Shown piece after piece: positions 1 through 6,668 of a DNA stretch of 8,732 nucleotides. The notes below the pieces were generated by a model, which was given only the letters and a program-made list of their open reading frames with translations, made no database searches and was not told the DNA's origin. Location of the stretch: contig JBCCFD010000349.1 of NCBI GenBank assembly GCA_039029915.1, forward strand, positions 1 through 8,732, in the 5' to 3' direction. The stretch comes from QQUD01 sp039029915 (lineage in GTDB: Bacteria > Chloroflexota > Anaerolineae > Promineifilales > Promineifilaceae). The translations under genes were made by a program, and so were the position numbers. Every line of letters begins with the position of its first letter. Within the stretch, counting starts at the first letter, position 1.

Positions 1-102
1 CTAAACTAATAAAAAACGATCGGTCTCGGTGCGCTCACTTTACCTCACTCAGGCAAGTTTTCAAAGGGAAATTTTGGTTTAGCTGGAAGGGAATTTGAAG
101 AT

Positions 103-528
103 TTAGGCGGCTATTTTTAGTTGAGTATTGCCGATGGTGATGATATCACTGGGGGTAACAACGGCCGTTTCTGCGAGCACCGCATCATTCAGCAGCGTTC
201 CATTACGGCTATCCAAATCTTCCAGCCACCACTGCTCACCGCGCCGAATGAGGAGCGCATGCTCATTAGAGGCAAATTCATCTTCAATGATCACGAGATT
301 TGTAGCCGAGCGGCCAATTGTGGTGACGGGAAGAAGCGAATAAAGCATCGGCTCAGCTTGATTGGGGGTAATTAATTGAATTGAGCCAATGGGCTGTGAT
401 TTTTGAGCGAGAGATTCGGCCGTGACCTGCATATCTCGATAGATAAGCCACGAAATGCCGCCTACAAAACAAAAGAGCAAAAACGCCCCAAAAACGCGCA
501 AAAGCAATAAGACCACATCACCGCTCAT
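103..528 (-). CDS. fhaB: FhaB-type membrane-anchored FHA domain protein
   Basis: A 141-residue protein with one N-terminal membrane segment (about residues 5-30) and a C-terminal FHA domain (about 60-140), so the domain probably faces the cytoplasm. FHA domains bind phosphothreonine peptides. The conserved FHA residues are visible: G72-R73-S74, S87-x-x-H90 and N109-G110-T111. Size and layout match actinobacterial FhaB (FipA), which links Ser/Thr kinase signalling to division and wall growth; that role is family knowledge, not proven here. The start is ATG at 528. It overlaps the stop of the upstream FhaA-type gene in an ATGA arrangement, so translation is probably coupled. No kinase, phosphatase, rodA or pbpA gene is visible in the window; if the actinobacterial order holds they could lie left of base 1. 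Confidence 0.88.
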   Translation of the reverse strand: MSGDVVLLLLRVFGAFLLFCFVGGISWLIYRDMQVTAESLAQKSQPIGSIQLITPNQAEPMLYSLLPVTTIGRSATNLVIIEDEFASNEHALLIRRGEQWWLEDLDSRNGTLLNDAVLAETAVVTPSDIITIGNTQLKIAA

Positions 529-1319
529 AAATCTAATTTATCCATCGGTCGAGTATGATCGTCAACCGCCTGATGCTTTTTAATCACATTGGGACGGGTA
601 GCGCCTTCACCATATACAATCTTTGTTTTGCTCAAAACGATGACATCTCCTGGCTCAAGTACATGCTCGGTGACAACAGTTCCATTAACAACCGTTCGAC
701 CTTTTTTGCTTAAATCATAAAGCACAAAACGACCCAATCGCCATCGGATTTGGGCATGTTTGCGGCTGATTGTGGCCGCATCAAGCACAACATCATTTTC
801 CAAACTACGCCCTAATGAAATGAGCGGCTTGTTGAGCAAAATATGTTTTTGGCCAGTAATGATAAGGAAGGCATCAACCGTTTTAATCGCTTCTAGCTCG
901 GCACTGTTGGCAAACGGCCGTTTATGCACCTGGGTCGAATGCTCCTTTTCAACCTGCTGGGCAAATTCAATTTGGAGGGCCTCATCGGCAAGGGGGTTGG
1001 CTTCTAATATTTGCACAGTTAACCGATTAGGCGTCTGAATTTGGAGCTGTTTTGCCAACTCAATGATAGCTGTGTAAAACGCCTGCTCTAGTTCAGCAAG
1101 AGACTGCATTTCAGAAACGGCCGTTTTTAACACATCTGGCTGAATCTTTAGCGTAATTTGATTGGGTAAACGGCCGTTGATCTGATGGGATTCAATCGCT
1201 TCCGCCAATTGAACACTGTGTCGTTCAACAAACGTTTGTGTGCCAAAAAAATTATGAAAGCTCCCTTCAACAAGTCGCTGAGCAAACGCTTCAAAGCGGT
1301 TCCACGGTTTCTTTTTCAT
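525..1319 (-). CDS. fhaA: FhaA-type protein: DUF3662 N-terminal domain plus C-terminal FHA domain
   Basis: A cytoplasmic protein of 264 residues from the ATG at 1319. The N-terminal part (about 1-120) resembles the FhaA N-terminal domain (DUF3662): it starts with a basic stretch, then an FE.F..RLVEG-like segment and a 'P..itlki.Pd' strand region. A linker of about 30 residues leads to an FHA domain (about 150-235). Counting from the alternative TTG at 1325, the FHA residues are G172-R173-S174, S187-R-K-H190 and N214-G-T. In mycobacteria FhaA binds phosphorylated MviN/MurJ and restrains peptidoglycan synthesis; the same role here is inferred. I chose ATG 1319 over TTG 1325 because neither has a Shine-Dalgarno and the promoter places the transcript start at about 1324. 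The gene is first in a two-gene unit with the FhaB-type gene. Confidence 0.87.
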   Translation of the reverse strand: MKKKPWNRFEAFAQRLVEGSFHNFFGTQTFVERHSVQLAEAIESHQINGRLPNQITLKIQPDVLKTAVSEMQSLAELEQAFYTAIIELAKQLQIQTPNRLTVQILEANPLADEALQIEFAQQVEKEHSTQVHKRPFANSAELEAIKTVDAFLIITGQKHILLNKPLISLGRSLENDVVLDAATISRKHAQIRWRLGRFVLYDLSKKGRTVVNGTVVTEHVLEPGDVIVLSKTKIVYGEGATRPNVIKKHQAVDDHTRPMDKLDL

Positions 1320-1330
1320 AGACAAAGGCG

Positions 1331-1359
1331 ATTATAAAAAGTGGCTCAGAAGCCGTCAA
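1331..1359 (-). promoter_or_regulatory. Sigma-70-type promoter for the fhaA-fhaB unit
   Basis: Read on the minus strand there is TTGACG (1359-1354), a 17-base spacer, then a perfect TATAAT (1336-1331). This is one base off the full consensus at optimal spacing. The predicted transcript start is about 1324-1325, which leaves a leader of about five bases before ATG 1319. That fits the absence of a Shine-Dalgarno and suggests near-leaderless translation. The match is seen directly; activity is inferred. Confidence 0.7.
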
Positions 1360-1365
1360 TGGTGA

Positions 1366-1393
1366 TTGTCACACTCTAAGCATTCGGTATACT
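1366..1393 (+). promoter_or_regulatory. Sigma-70-type promoter for selD, divergent from the fhaA promoter
   Basis: TTGTCA (1366-1371), a 16-base spacer and TATACT (1388-1393), each hexamer one base off consensus. The -35 box lies only six bases from the -35 box of the divergent fhaA promoter, so the two polymerases would meet on neighbouring DNA. A short imperfect dyad (CAAT 1357-1360, ATTG 1365-1368) sits between them and could be an operator, but it is too short to claim. The predicted selD leader is about 85-90 bases long. Confidence 0.55.
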
Positions 1394-1405
1394 TTGGGAA
1401 GCAAT

Positions 1406-1462
1406 TCAGCAAGTCAGCCTATCAGCATTTTAGCTGACACGCTGACCAGCTGATTCGCTGAC
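1406..1462 (+). repeat. Cluster of inverted TCAGC / GCTGA pentamers in the selD leader
   Basis: Three TCAGC copies (1406-1410, 1414-1418, 1422-1426) are followed by four GCTGA copies (1433-1437, 1441-1445, 1449-1453, 1457-1461), most spaced eight bases apart start to start. Any left copy can pair with any right copy, for example GTCAGC 1413-1418 with GCTGAC 1433-1438. The leader RNA could therefore form several competing hairpins just before the Shine-Dalgarno. It may be a leader regulator or merely a degenerate intergenic repeat of this genome. Confidence 0.6.
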
Positions 1463-1474
1463 AAGCTTTTAAAA

Positions 1475-1480
1475 AGGAGG
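1475..1480 (+). promoter_or_regulatory. Shine-Dalgarno that fixes the true selD start
   Basis: A perfect AGGAGG lies eight bases before ATG 1489. The later GTG at 1573, the first start after the in-frame TGA, lies beyond the conserved Sec/Lys motif and has no comparable site. This supports initiation at 1489 and read-through of TGA 1537-1539. Confidence 0.85.
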
Positions 1481-1488
1481 CCAAGTCC

Positions 1489-2526
1489 ATGTCACACGAA
1501 CCAATCAAACTGACAGCCCTTGCTTCTTGCGCGGGTTGAGCGTCAAAACTGGGTCCGTCGGACCTAGCACATGTGTTACAGCCCTTGCGTGATATTTTTC
1601 CGGCTAACAACCACCCTAATTTGCTGGTTGGGTTAACGAAGGCCGATGATGCGGCCGTTTATCAACTTGATAGCGAGCAAGCCATTATCAGTACAACCGA
1701 CTTTTTCCCACCGGTAGTTGATGATCCCTATGATTTTGGGGCCATTGCGGCCGCCAACGCCCTCTCAGACATTTATGCGATGGGGGGTGAAGTGCTGTTT
1801 GCCATTAATTTAGTAGCCTTTCCTGAAAATTTGGACAAGGAAATTTTGCGGGAGATTTTGCGCGGCGGCGCTGAAAAGGTAGCTGAAGCCGGGGGCGTTA
1901 TTGCCGGCGGGCACAGCGTTACAGACAAAGAACCTAAGTATGGGCTTGCCGTCACGGGGCGCATCCATCCTCAAAAGGTAAAAACCAAAGGAGGGGCTCG
2001 CCCAGGTGATGTTCTCATGCTCACCAAGCCGCTTGGCGTAGGTGTAGTCACAACCGCGCTCAAACGGGAAATTACGGATGAGGCAGATGTCAAAACGGCC
2101 GTTTCTAGCATGAAAATGCTCAACAAACAGGCCGCCATTGCTGCCCAAAATGCGGATGCAGCTAGCATGACCGACATCACCGGCTTTGGTCTTCTAGGAC
2201 ACGCGCAGGAGATGGCGAAGCACGATGCGGTTGATTTCCACTTCGTTGCCGATAAGCTACCCTTCTTACCCGGGGCCAAGCGGTATGCTGAAGCGGGCGC
2301 ATTCCCCGGCGGCATGGGGCGCAATTTGATGCACTTTGAAAGTAGCGTTTCATTCGAGTCTTCTATCCCTGAACTCATCCAGCATATTCTTTTCACACCA
2401 GAAACCTCCGGTGGGTTGCTTGTTGCGGTACCTAGTGATAACATCCACAAATTTTTAGCTGATTGTGAAACGGCCGTTGAGGTCGGTTACGTCACAGACG
2501 GAAATGGACACCTTTGGGTGAAATAA
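1489..2526 (+). CDS. selD: Selenide, water dikinase SelD, itself a selenoprotein (Sec17 encoded by TGA 1537-1539)
   Basis: SelD uses ATP to activate selenide to selenophosphate, the selenium donor for selenocysteyl-tRNA and selenouridine. The full frame is 345 residues from ATG 1489, close to the family's usual length. Codon 17 is TGA inside C14-A-G-U17-A-S-K20; catalytic Cys/Sec17 and Lys20 are exactly where E. coli SelD has Cys17 and Lys20. Further family blocks are D53-D54-A-A-V (metal and ATP site), T69-T-D-F-F-P-P-V-V-D-D-P with N-A-L-S-D-I-Y-A-M-G-G up to residue 100, G140-G-H-S-V-T-D, and later T-D-I-T-G-F-G-L-L-G-H. A SECIS-like hairpin follows the TGA. A standard ORF call would start at GTG 1573 and lose the catalytic residues. 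No selA, selB or tRNA-Sec gene is in the window. Downstream is an AT-rich inverted repeat. Function is near certain; Sec insertion is very likely. Confidence 0.95.
1549..1567 (+). promoter_or_regulatory. Bacterial SECIS-like hairpin for selD
   Basis: The bases after the TGA fold into an eight-pair stem: 1549-1556 pairs with 1560-1567, including the perfect core GGTCC (1552-1556) with GGACC (1560-1564) and one G-U pair. The loop is GTC (1557-1559). The loop begins with G, as in known bacterial SECIS elements that bind SelB. It starts 17 bases after the TGA, within the usual spacing of roughly 16-37 bases. SelB recognition is inferred. Confidence 0.75.
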
Positions 2527-2534
2527 GAAAGATG

Positions 2535-2590
2535 TAATTGGGTAATTAGGTAATTGAATGCTCATCTAAAATTACTTAATTACCCAATTA
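2535..2590. repeat. AT-rich inverted repeat after selD, possible terminator or intergenic repeat
   Basis: Arms 2535-2555 and 2570-2590 are 21 bases each and complementary except for one G-T position, with a 14-base loop. The arms are built from TAATT and GGTAATT words, and similar words continue to about 2608. The stem follows the selD stop by eight bases and could protect or end the transcript, but it is AT-rich and has no clear T-run, so a classic intrinsic terminator is not certain. Confidence 0.6.
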
Positions 2591-2668
2591 CCTAATTATT
2601 GGATTACCCACTCCCTAGTCCCTCGTCTCCAGTCAGCTAGCATCACAAAATAAGGAGATTTCACACCT

Positions 2669-4387
2669 ATGGAAAGAGCAGTCCCGAGTTCGGGAAATGA
2701 AGAGATTGACCTCTACCTGAGAACCTATTACTCTCTCCTGCGCAGCAGTCGCGAAGTTAAGATAAAAACCCTGATAGAAGCTCACAAACGAATGAATTCT
2801 GCCCTTCACGTTAAGGCAGACGAAACAGACCCCGATATGGCAGCCATGACGTATGCGCTCCTGCGCATGCCAGACTGCCTTTACAAGGTGCGTCTCGTCA
2901 TCATGGGCCAATCTGACTATGTGTATCAACAGCATGGCTACCCTGACGTAGAATCGTGGCAGCAGGTGTCTGCCCCCGGTCGGCGGCGGCGCAGCTTCTT
3001 TGACGGTCAGGAAACATTAGCGGTTTATATTGCCAGTCAATCCGATATTGACGATTTGATTCCGATATTGACAGCCTATCAAATTGAGTCACGCAAATTA
3101 CGACAAATATTTGGTCAATCGGGCGCCATGAGGCTGCTAAATGAGTTTGCCAAAAGGAAAGACGGCCGTTTATCCTCTGACCAATGGCAACAGCTTAGTG
3201 AAGAAACCAATATTCCGCAGGAAGATCTTGAACGACTAGGACAAATTTGGGGAACGAACACGGTCAAGCGTTTATTAGATATCGCTACTGTCAAACACGA
3301 ATTCGGTGTTCGGATGCTGGCTGGCTCCCTGGCTGACTACAAGCGCGCTACACGGCAATGGTGGATCAATGTGGAGGAAAAGGTTCCGGACATTCCTTTT
3401 CCAGAACGACCCGTTTACTTTATCTCCTCAAATACCCACAGCCTAACCAATTTACTAAGCGGTTTTGCGCTTCAACAAGAAGATAAGCTGCACAGTTTTT
3501 TGCACAACAGCGATTCGCCCGATTTACAACAGGAGTACCAAGATATTTTAGAAAGAAACGTGCCTAGCAATCGGGAGAATTTCCTTTACTATGCCCTCAA
3601 AAAGCTCGAAGCTGAAAATCCAGAGCTGATTGAGCAACGCCGGGCTCACGAGCGACATCTCGGTATTTATCGTATTCCCAGCGTGCATGCGTTTGATATT
3701 GAAGTGCAGGTGATCAATCTTCACAAGCTAAAGCCTAATCAGCTTGATCCAAGGCTGCGCATTACGGGAATTGAAAAGCTCGTACGAAGCAACGCCCTTA
3801 TTATTAATATCGATTACCCTTTGGGGATGGCTGCGTATCAGGTCCTTACAGAAATTGCTCGGAATATTGCAGAGGTGCGTGGTATTTACATTATGGGAAA
3901 GGCGGCTACGTTAAACGGCCGTATTGGGGACGTCATGATTCCCAACGTGGTTCACGACGAGCACTCTATGAACACCTACTTTTTCCGCAACTGTTTCTCA
4001 GCGGATGACATCGCCCCCTATTTAGTCTACGGCACCGTGATGGACAATCAAAAAGCGATCACAGTACCGGGCACCTTTTTGCAGAATGAAGGGTATATGT
4101 CCCTCTTCTACCGGGAAGGGTATACCGATATGGAAATGGAAGCAGGGCCTTATTTAAGCGGGATTTATGAGATGGTGCGCCCCAAAAGACATCCATCAAA
4201 TGAGATTGTAAATCTCACTTCAGCCCAATTCCCTGTCGGCATCTTACATTACGCTTCAGACACGCCGTTCAGCAAGGGGAAAAATCTTGGTTCTCAAAAC
4301 CTATCCTACTTTGGCATGGATCCAGCTTATGCAACAATGGTTGCAATTATGAGAGCGATCTTTTCAACTGAGCTGGGGAGGATTTAA
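2669..4387 (+). CDS. Uncharacterised 572-residue protein, C-terminal part nucleoside phosphorylase-like
   Basis: I do not recognise a named family with confidence. The protein has no signal peptide or membrane segment and is probably cytosolic. Residues 1-230 are mostly helical and charged, with an arginine run at 105-108. A middle helical part (about 230-330) follows. From about 370 to 560 the pattern recalls the purine nucleoside phosphorylase / MTA-SAH nucleosidase fold: a hydrophobic strand at 376-382, then M409-G-K-A-A-T-L-N-G-R-I-G-D-V-M-I-P425, then D488-M-E-M-E-A-G-P-Y-L, which looks like the nucleoside-binding 'MEA' motif of that superfamily. A base- or nucleoside-binding enzyme is possible but only inferred. 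The start ATG 2669 has AAGGAG (2652-2657) 11 bases upstream. The gene stands alone, flanked by an AT-rich inverted repeat and a MITE-like element. Confidence 0.8.
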   Translation: MERAVPSSGNEEIDLYLRTYYSLLRSSREVKIKTLIEAHKRMNSALHVKADETDPDMAAMTYALLRMPDCLYKVRLVIMGQSDYVYQQHGYPDVESWQQVSAPGRRRRSFFDGQETLAVYIASQSDIDDLIPILTAYQIESRKLRQIFGQSGAMRLLNEFAKRKDGRLSSDQWQQLSEETNIPQEDLERLGQIWGTNTVKRLLDIATVKHEFGVRMLAGSLADYKRATRQWWINVEEKVPDIPFPERPVYFISSNTHSLTNLLSGFALQQEDKLHSFLHNSDSPDLQQEYQDILERNVPSNRENFLYYALKKLEAENPELIEQRRAHERHLGIYRIPSVHAFDIEVQVINLHKLKPNQLDPRLRITGIEKLVRSNALIINIDYPLGMAAYQVLTEIARNIAEVRGIYIMGKAATLNGRIGDVMIPNVVHDEHSMNTYFFRNCFSADDIAPYLVYGTVMDNQKAITVPGTFLQNEGYMSLFYREGYTDMEMEAGPYLSGIYEMVRPKRHPSNEIVNLTSAQFPVGILHYASDTPFSKGKNLGSQNLSYFGMDPAYATMVAIMRAIFSTELGRI

Positions 4388-4447
4388 GGTAATTAGATAT
4401 TGGGAAATACGGATATTATTTCTTGTTGAGGCAATCTTCTTAATTGC

Positions 4448-4528
4448 AGGACTTACGCACCCTGAGTCTGTCGAAGGGTTAAGAAAGTCACTTCGACAGG
4501 CCCAGTGACCGCTATTTGCGTAAGTCCT
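4448..4528. mobile_element. 81-bp MITE-like element with 12-bp perfect terminal inverted repeats
   Basis: The ends AGGACTTACGCA (4448-4459) and TGCGTAAGTCCT (4517-4528) are perfect inverted repeats. Inside, CTGTCGAAG (4468-4476) pairs with CTTCGACAG (4491-4499), extended outward with a few mismatches, so the RNA or single strand forms a nested hairpin. AATTG occurs just outside both ends (4442-4446 and 4530-4534), offset by one base, and may be a target duplication. There is no coding capacity. The inner 'CTGTCGAAGG' palindrome family is common between genes in many bacteria. It could also act as a terminator for the gene ending at 4387. Confidence 0.65.
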
Positions 4529-4608
4529 AAATTGAAAAGCACAATAAAATATAAGCAACACTTTTATCAAAAACCTTAATTACCAAATGCCCAAATTCCA
4601 AAACTACT

Positions 4609-5700
4609 ATGGATGCAAACACCTATTTTCAACGATTAACGGCCGTTCGTAAAAAACTCACTGAGTGGGAGGCAGATGGCGCATTGGTGACTGGCTATGC
4701 GAATTATCGCTGGCTAAGTGGCTTTACAGGGTCTAATTGCAAGCTTTTAGTGACGCTCGACCAGGCTTTACTCGCCACCGATTTTCGCTATTATGAGCAA
4801 GCCAAACAGCAATCTCCGCACTTCACCCTCTTCAAACACGAGCGCCGCGCAGACGATGACAAAGCTTTTTTAGATCAGGCAGGTGCTACAAAGATCGTAG
4901 TTGATGCGTGTAACATTTCGCTTGATGAATTCAGAAAGCTCAAAAAGCTGGACGACACGATTCAATGGCAACCCCGCGAGCACAGTATTGAGTTTTTAAG
5001 GGCAATCAAAACGGCTGCTGAGATTGAAAAGATCAAAGCCGCCGCTACCATAACCGATTTTGCTATGTCTCAAGTGAATGAAATCATTCGCCCCGGCATG
5101 AAGGAATCGGAAATCGCTTGGGAGCTAGAGAAAACAATGCGAAACGCTGGGGCCAGCGGGATGGCGTTTGATGTTCTGGTTGCTTCAGGGCCCAATAGCG
5201 CCCTGCCCCATCATCGGGCCGGTGATCGGCAAGTCCAAGTCGGTGACGCCATTATTATTGATATGGGGGCAATGCTAGATGGATATCGCAGTGATTTAAC
5301 CCGCTCATTTTATTTGGGAAGTGAGCCATCTGACAAATTTAAGGAGATTTTTGACATTGTGCAGGCGGCACAAACGGCCGTTTTGCAACAGGCCAAACCG
5401 GGCATGAGCTGCAAATCGGTTGATTCCATTGCCAGAGATCTAATCGGAGAGGCGGGCCACCATGAACATTTTGGGCACGGGCTAGGGCACGGCTTAGGTC
5501 TAGACATTCACGAAGAGCCTTTCCTGTCTCAGCGGGCCACCGACGACAAAACGATCGAAGTTGGCATGACGCTAACCGTTGAACCCGGCATCTACATCCC
5601 TAGCTGGGGTGGCATCCGCATCGAAGATTTGACTATTATTGGGGAGAATGGATTGGAAGTGATTAGCCACTGTCCAAAGAATCCAATTATTCCAGTCTAA
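4609..5700 (+). CDS. M24-family Xaa-Pro aminopeptidase / prolidase-type metallopeptidase
   Basis: A two-metal peptidase that removes residues next to proline. At 363 residues it fits the short bacterial YqhT/YpdF/PepQ-like group. Residues 1-130 form the creatinase-type N-terminal domain and 135-363 the pita-bread catalytic domain. All five expected metal ligands are present: D218, D229, H294, E325 and E339. H290 and H301 match the other catalytic histidines, in an HFGHGLGHGLG...HEEP motif and a VEPGIY motif. There is no signal peptide, so it is cytosolic. The start ATG 4609 has no Shine-Dalgarno; the N-terminus fits the family there. The stop lies 25 bases before the metallo-beta-lactamase-fold gene, suggesting one transcript. 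Aminopeptidase and dipeptidase activities cannot be separated from sequence alone. Confidence 0.92.
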   Translation: MDANTYFQRLTAVRKKLTEWEADGALVTGYANYRWLSGFTGSNCKLLVTLDQALLATDFRYYEQAKQQSPHFTLFKHERRADDDKAFLDQAGATKIVVDACNISLDEFRKLKKLDDTIQWQPREHSIEFLRAIKTAAEIEKIKAAATITDFAMSQVNEIIRPGMKESEIAWELEKTMRNAGASGMAFDVLVASGPNSALPHHRAGDRQVQVGDAIIIDMGAMLDGYRSDLTRSFYLGSEPSDKFKEIFDIVQAAQTAVLQQAKPGMSCKSVDSIARDLIGEAGHHEHFGHGLGHGLGLDIHEEPFLSQRATDDKTIEVGMTLTVEPGIYIPSWGGIRIEDLTIIGENGLEVISHCPKNPIIPV

Positions 5701-5725
5701 GTGACCCAAAGCTAATTATTTTTCT

Positions 5726-6664
5726 ATGCCCAAACTCCCGCCTTTCTTCAAATTTATTCAGCGTGGTTGGTTCAACTGCAACTCAATCATTGTTGATTAT
5801 GAAGACCAGCCGACCTTGATCGATTCAGGTCATCTGCTTTATGCGAACGAGACTGTTGACCTCATTCGGGGGGCTGGTGTAGAGCCTGAAAATTTAGGGT
5901 TGATCGTGACAACGCATGGGCACAGCGACCATCACGGGGGCAACAAACTTCTAAAGGAGATGAGCAATGCCTCTATTTTGATGGGAGAAATAACAGCTAG
6001 CTGGTTTAGGAACAATGAAAAACGTCTGCTATGGTTTGATGTGGATGCCCAAGAAGCGGAAATTATTCTGCCAGACCAAACGATACAGGACGGGGAGGTT
6101 GTCCATTTTTCAGGAGTACCGTTTGAAGCGGTTCATTTGCCAGGACACGCCCCTGATTGCCTGGGCTTTTACCAACCGGACAGCAAGGTGATGATTTGTG
6201 CAGATGCGATGTGGGAAAATGATTTTGGGGTGCTGAATACGGCCGTTCATGGGCCCCAAACGCTCGCTGATGCAGAAACGGCCGTTCAAAAACTAGCTAG
6301 CTACGACATTGAAATTGCGATCCCCGGTCATGGCAACCTCATTACCAACGTTCCTGAAAATCTAGAAAAGCTTTACAAACGGCTCAATCTCTTCAAAAGT
6401 GACCCAGCGCAGCTCGCTTGGCACTTCATCCGTCGCATCGCCATGTTTATTGCGATGCGTCATCAGCCAATAGAAGAACAGGCACTACAATCCATCTACC
6501 TCAACCACCCGCACCTCATTCACTACCTCAAAAACGAACTCAATTTATCCCATTTTGATAACAAAATGGGCGAAAAGATCTTTCAAGACATACTTGAAAA
6601 TTTTAAGTCGCGCCAACTAATCGTTGAAAAAGATGGGCTTTTATCCTCAACTGTTCCAAAATAG
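5726..6664 (+). CDS. Metallo-beta-lactamase-fold hydrolase with C-terminal winged-helix-like domain
   Basis: A 312-residue soluble hydrolase. The binuclear metal site is complete in the glyoxalase II / LACTB2 pattern: H64-G-H66-S-D68-H69, H141 (in LPGHAPD), D160 (in MICAD) and H202 (in IPGHG). Residues 1-215 form the metallo-beta-lactamase fold. Residues 225-310 are helical and end in a strand-turn-strand, like the winged-helix tail of LACTB2-type members. The substrate cannot be told: thioester, lactone, phosphodiester or RNA are all possible in this superfamily. The ATG at 5726 lacks a clear Shine-Dalgarno. The stop is four bases before the preferred start of the transporter gene, so coupling is likely. 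Two AACGGCCGTT-type palindromes lie 39 bases apart at 6238 and 6277. Confidence 0.9.
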   Translation: MPKLPPFFKFIQRGWFNCNSIIVDYEDQPTLIDSGHLLYANETVDLIRGAGVEPENLGLIVTTHGHSDHHGGNKLLKEMSNASILMGEITASWFRNNEKRLLWFDVDAQEAEIILPDQTIQDGEVVHFSGVPFEAVHLPGHAPDCLGFYQPDSKVMICADAMWENDFGVLNTAVHGPQTLADAETAVQKLASYDIEIAIPGHGNLITNVPENLEKLYKRLNLFKSDPAQLAWHFIRRIAMFIAMRHQPIEEQALQSIYLNHPHLIHYLKNELNLSHFDNKMGEKIFQDILENFKSRQLIVEKDGLLSSTVPK

Positions 6665-6668
6665 GGGA

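Noticed and set aside
1..102. Left-edge stretch as a terminator or a further gene
   Set aside because: No stem with a T-run, no ribosome site and no supported open frame could be seen in these 102 bases.
1406..1462. The pentamer cluster as a CRISPR array
   Set aside because: Units are only five to six bases, in both orientations, without spacers of the required length.
1537..1539. The in-frame TGA in selD as a nonsense mutation making a pseudogene
   Set aside because: It sits exactly at the catalytic Cys/Sec site, with conserved sequence on both sides and a SECIS-like hairpin after it, so recoding explains it better.
1971..2450. A 159-codon open frame on the minus strand inside selD, and similar long frames opposite the transporter gene (7406-7855)
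   Set aside because: They lie wholly opposite well-supported genes, their translations have no family-like motifs, and open antisense frames are expected from codon bias.
3041..3072. A 12-base direct repeat TCCGATATTGAC, copies 20 bases apart
   Set aside because: The copies are in different reading frames inside a coding region, with no further repeats; this is probably chance or an old micro-duplication.
4532..4555. TTGAAA ... TATAAG as a promoter for the M24 peptidase gene
   Set aside because: The spacer is only 12 bases, too short for a sigma-70 promoter; no other good pair was found in this gap.
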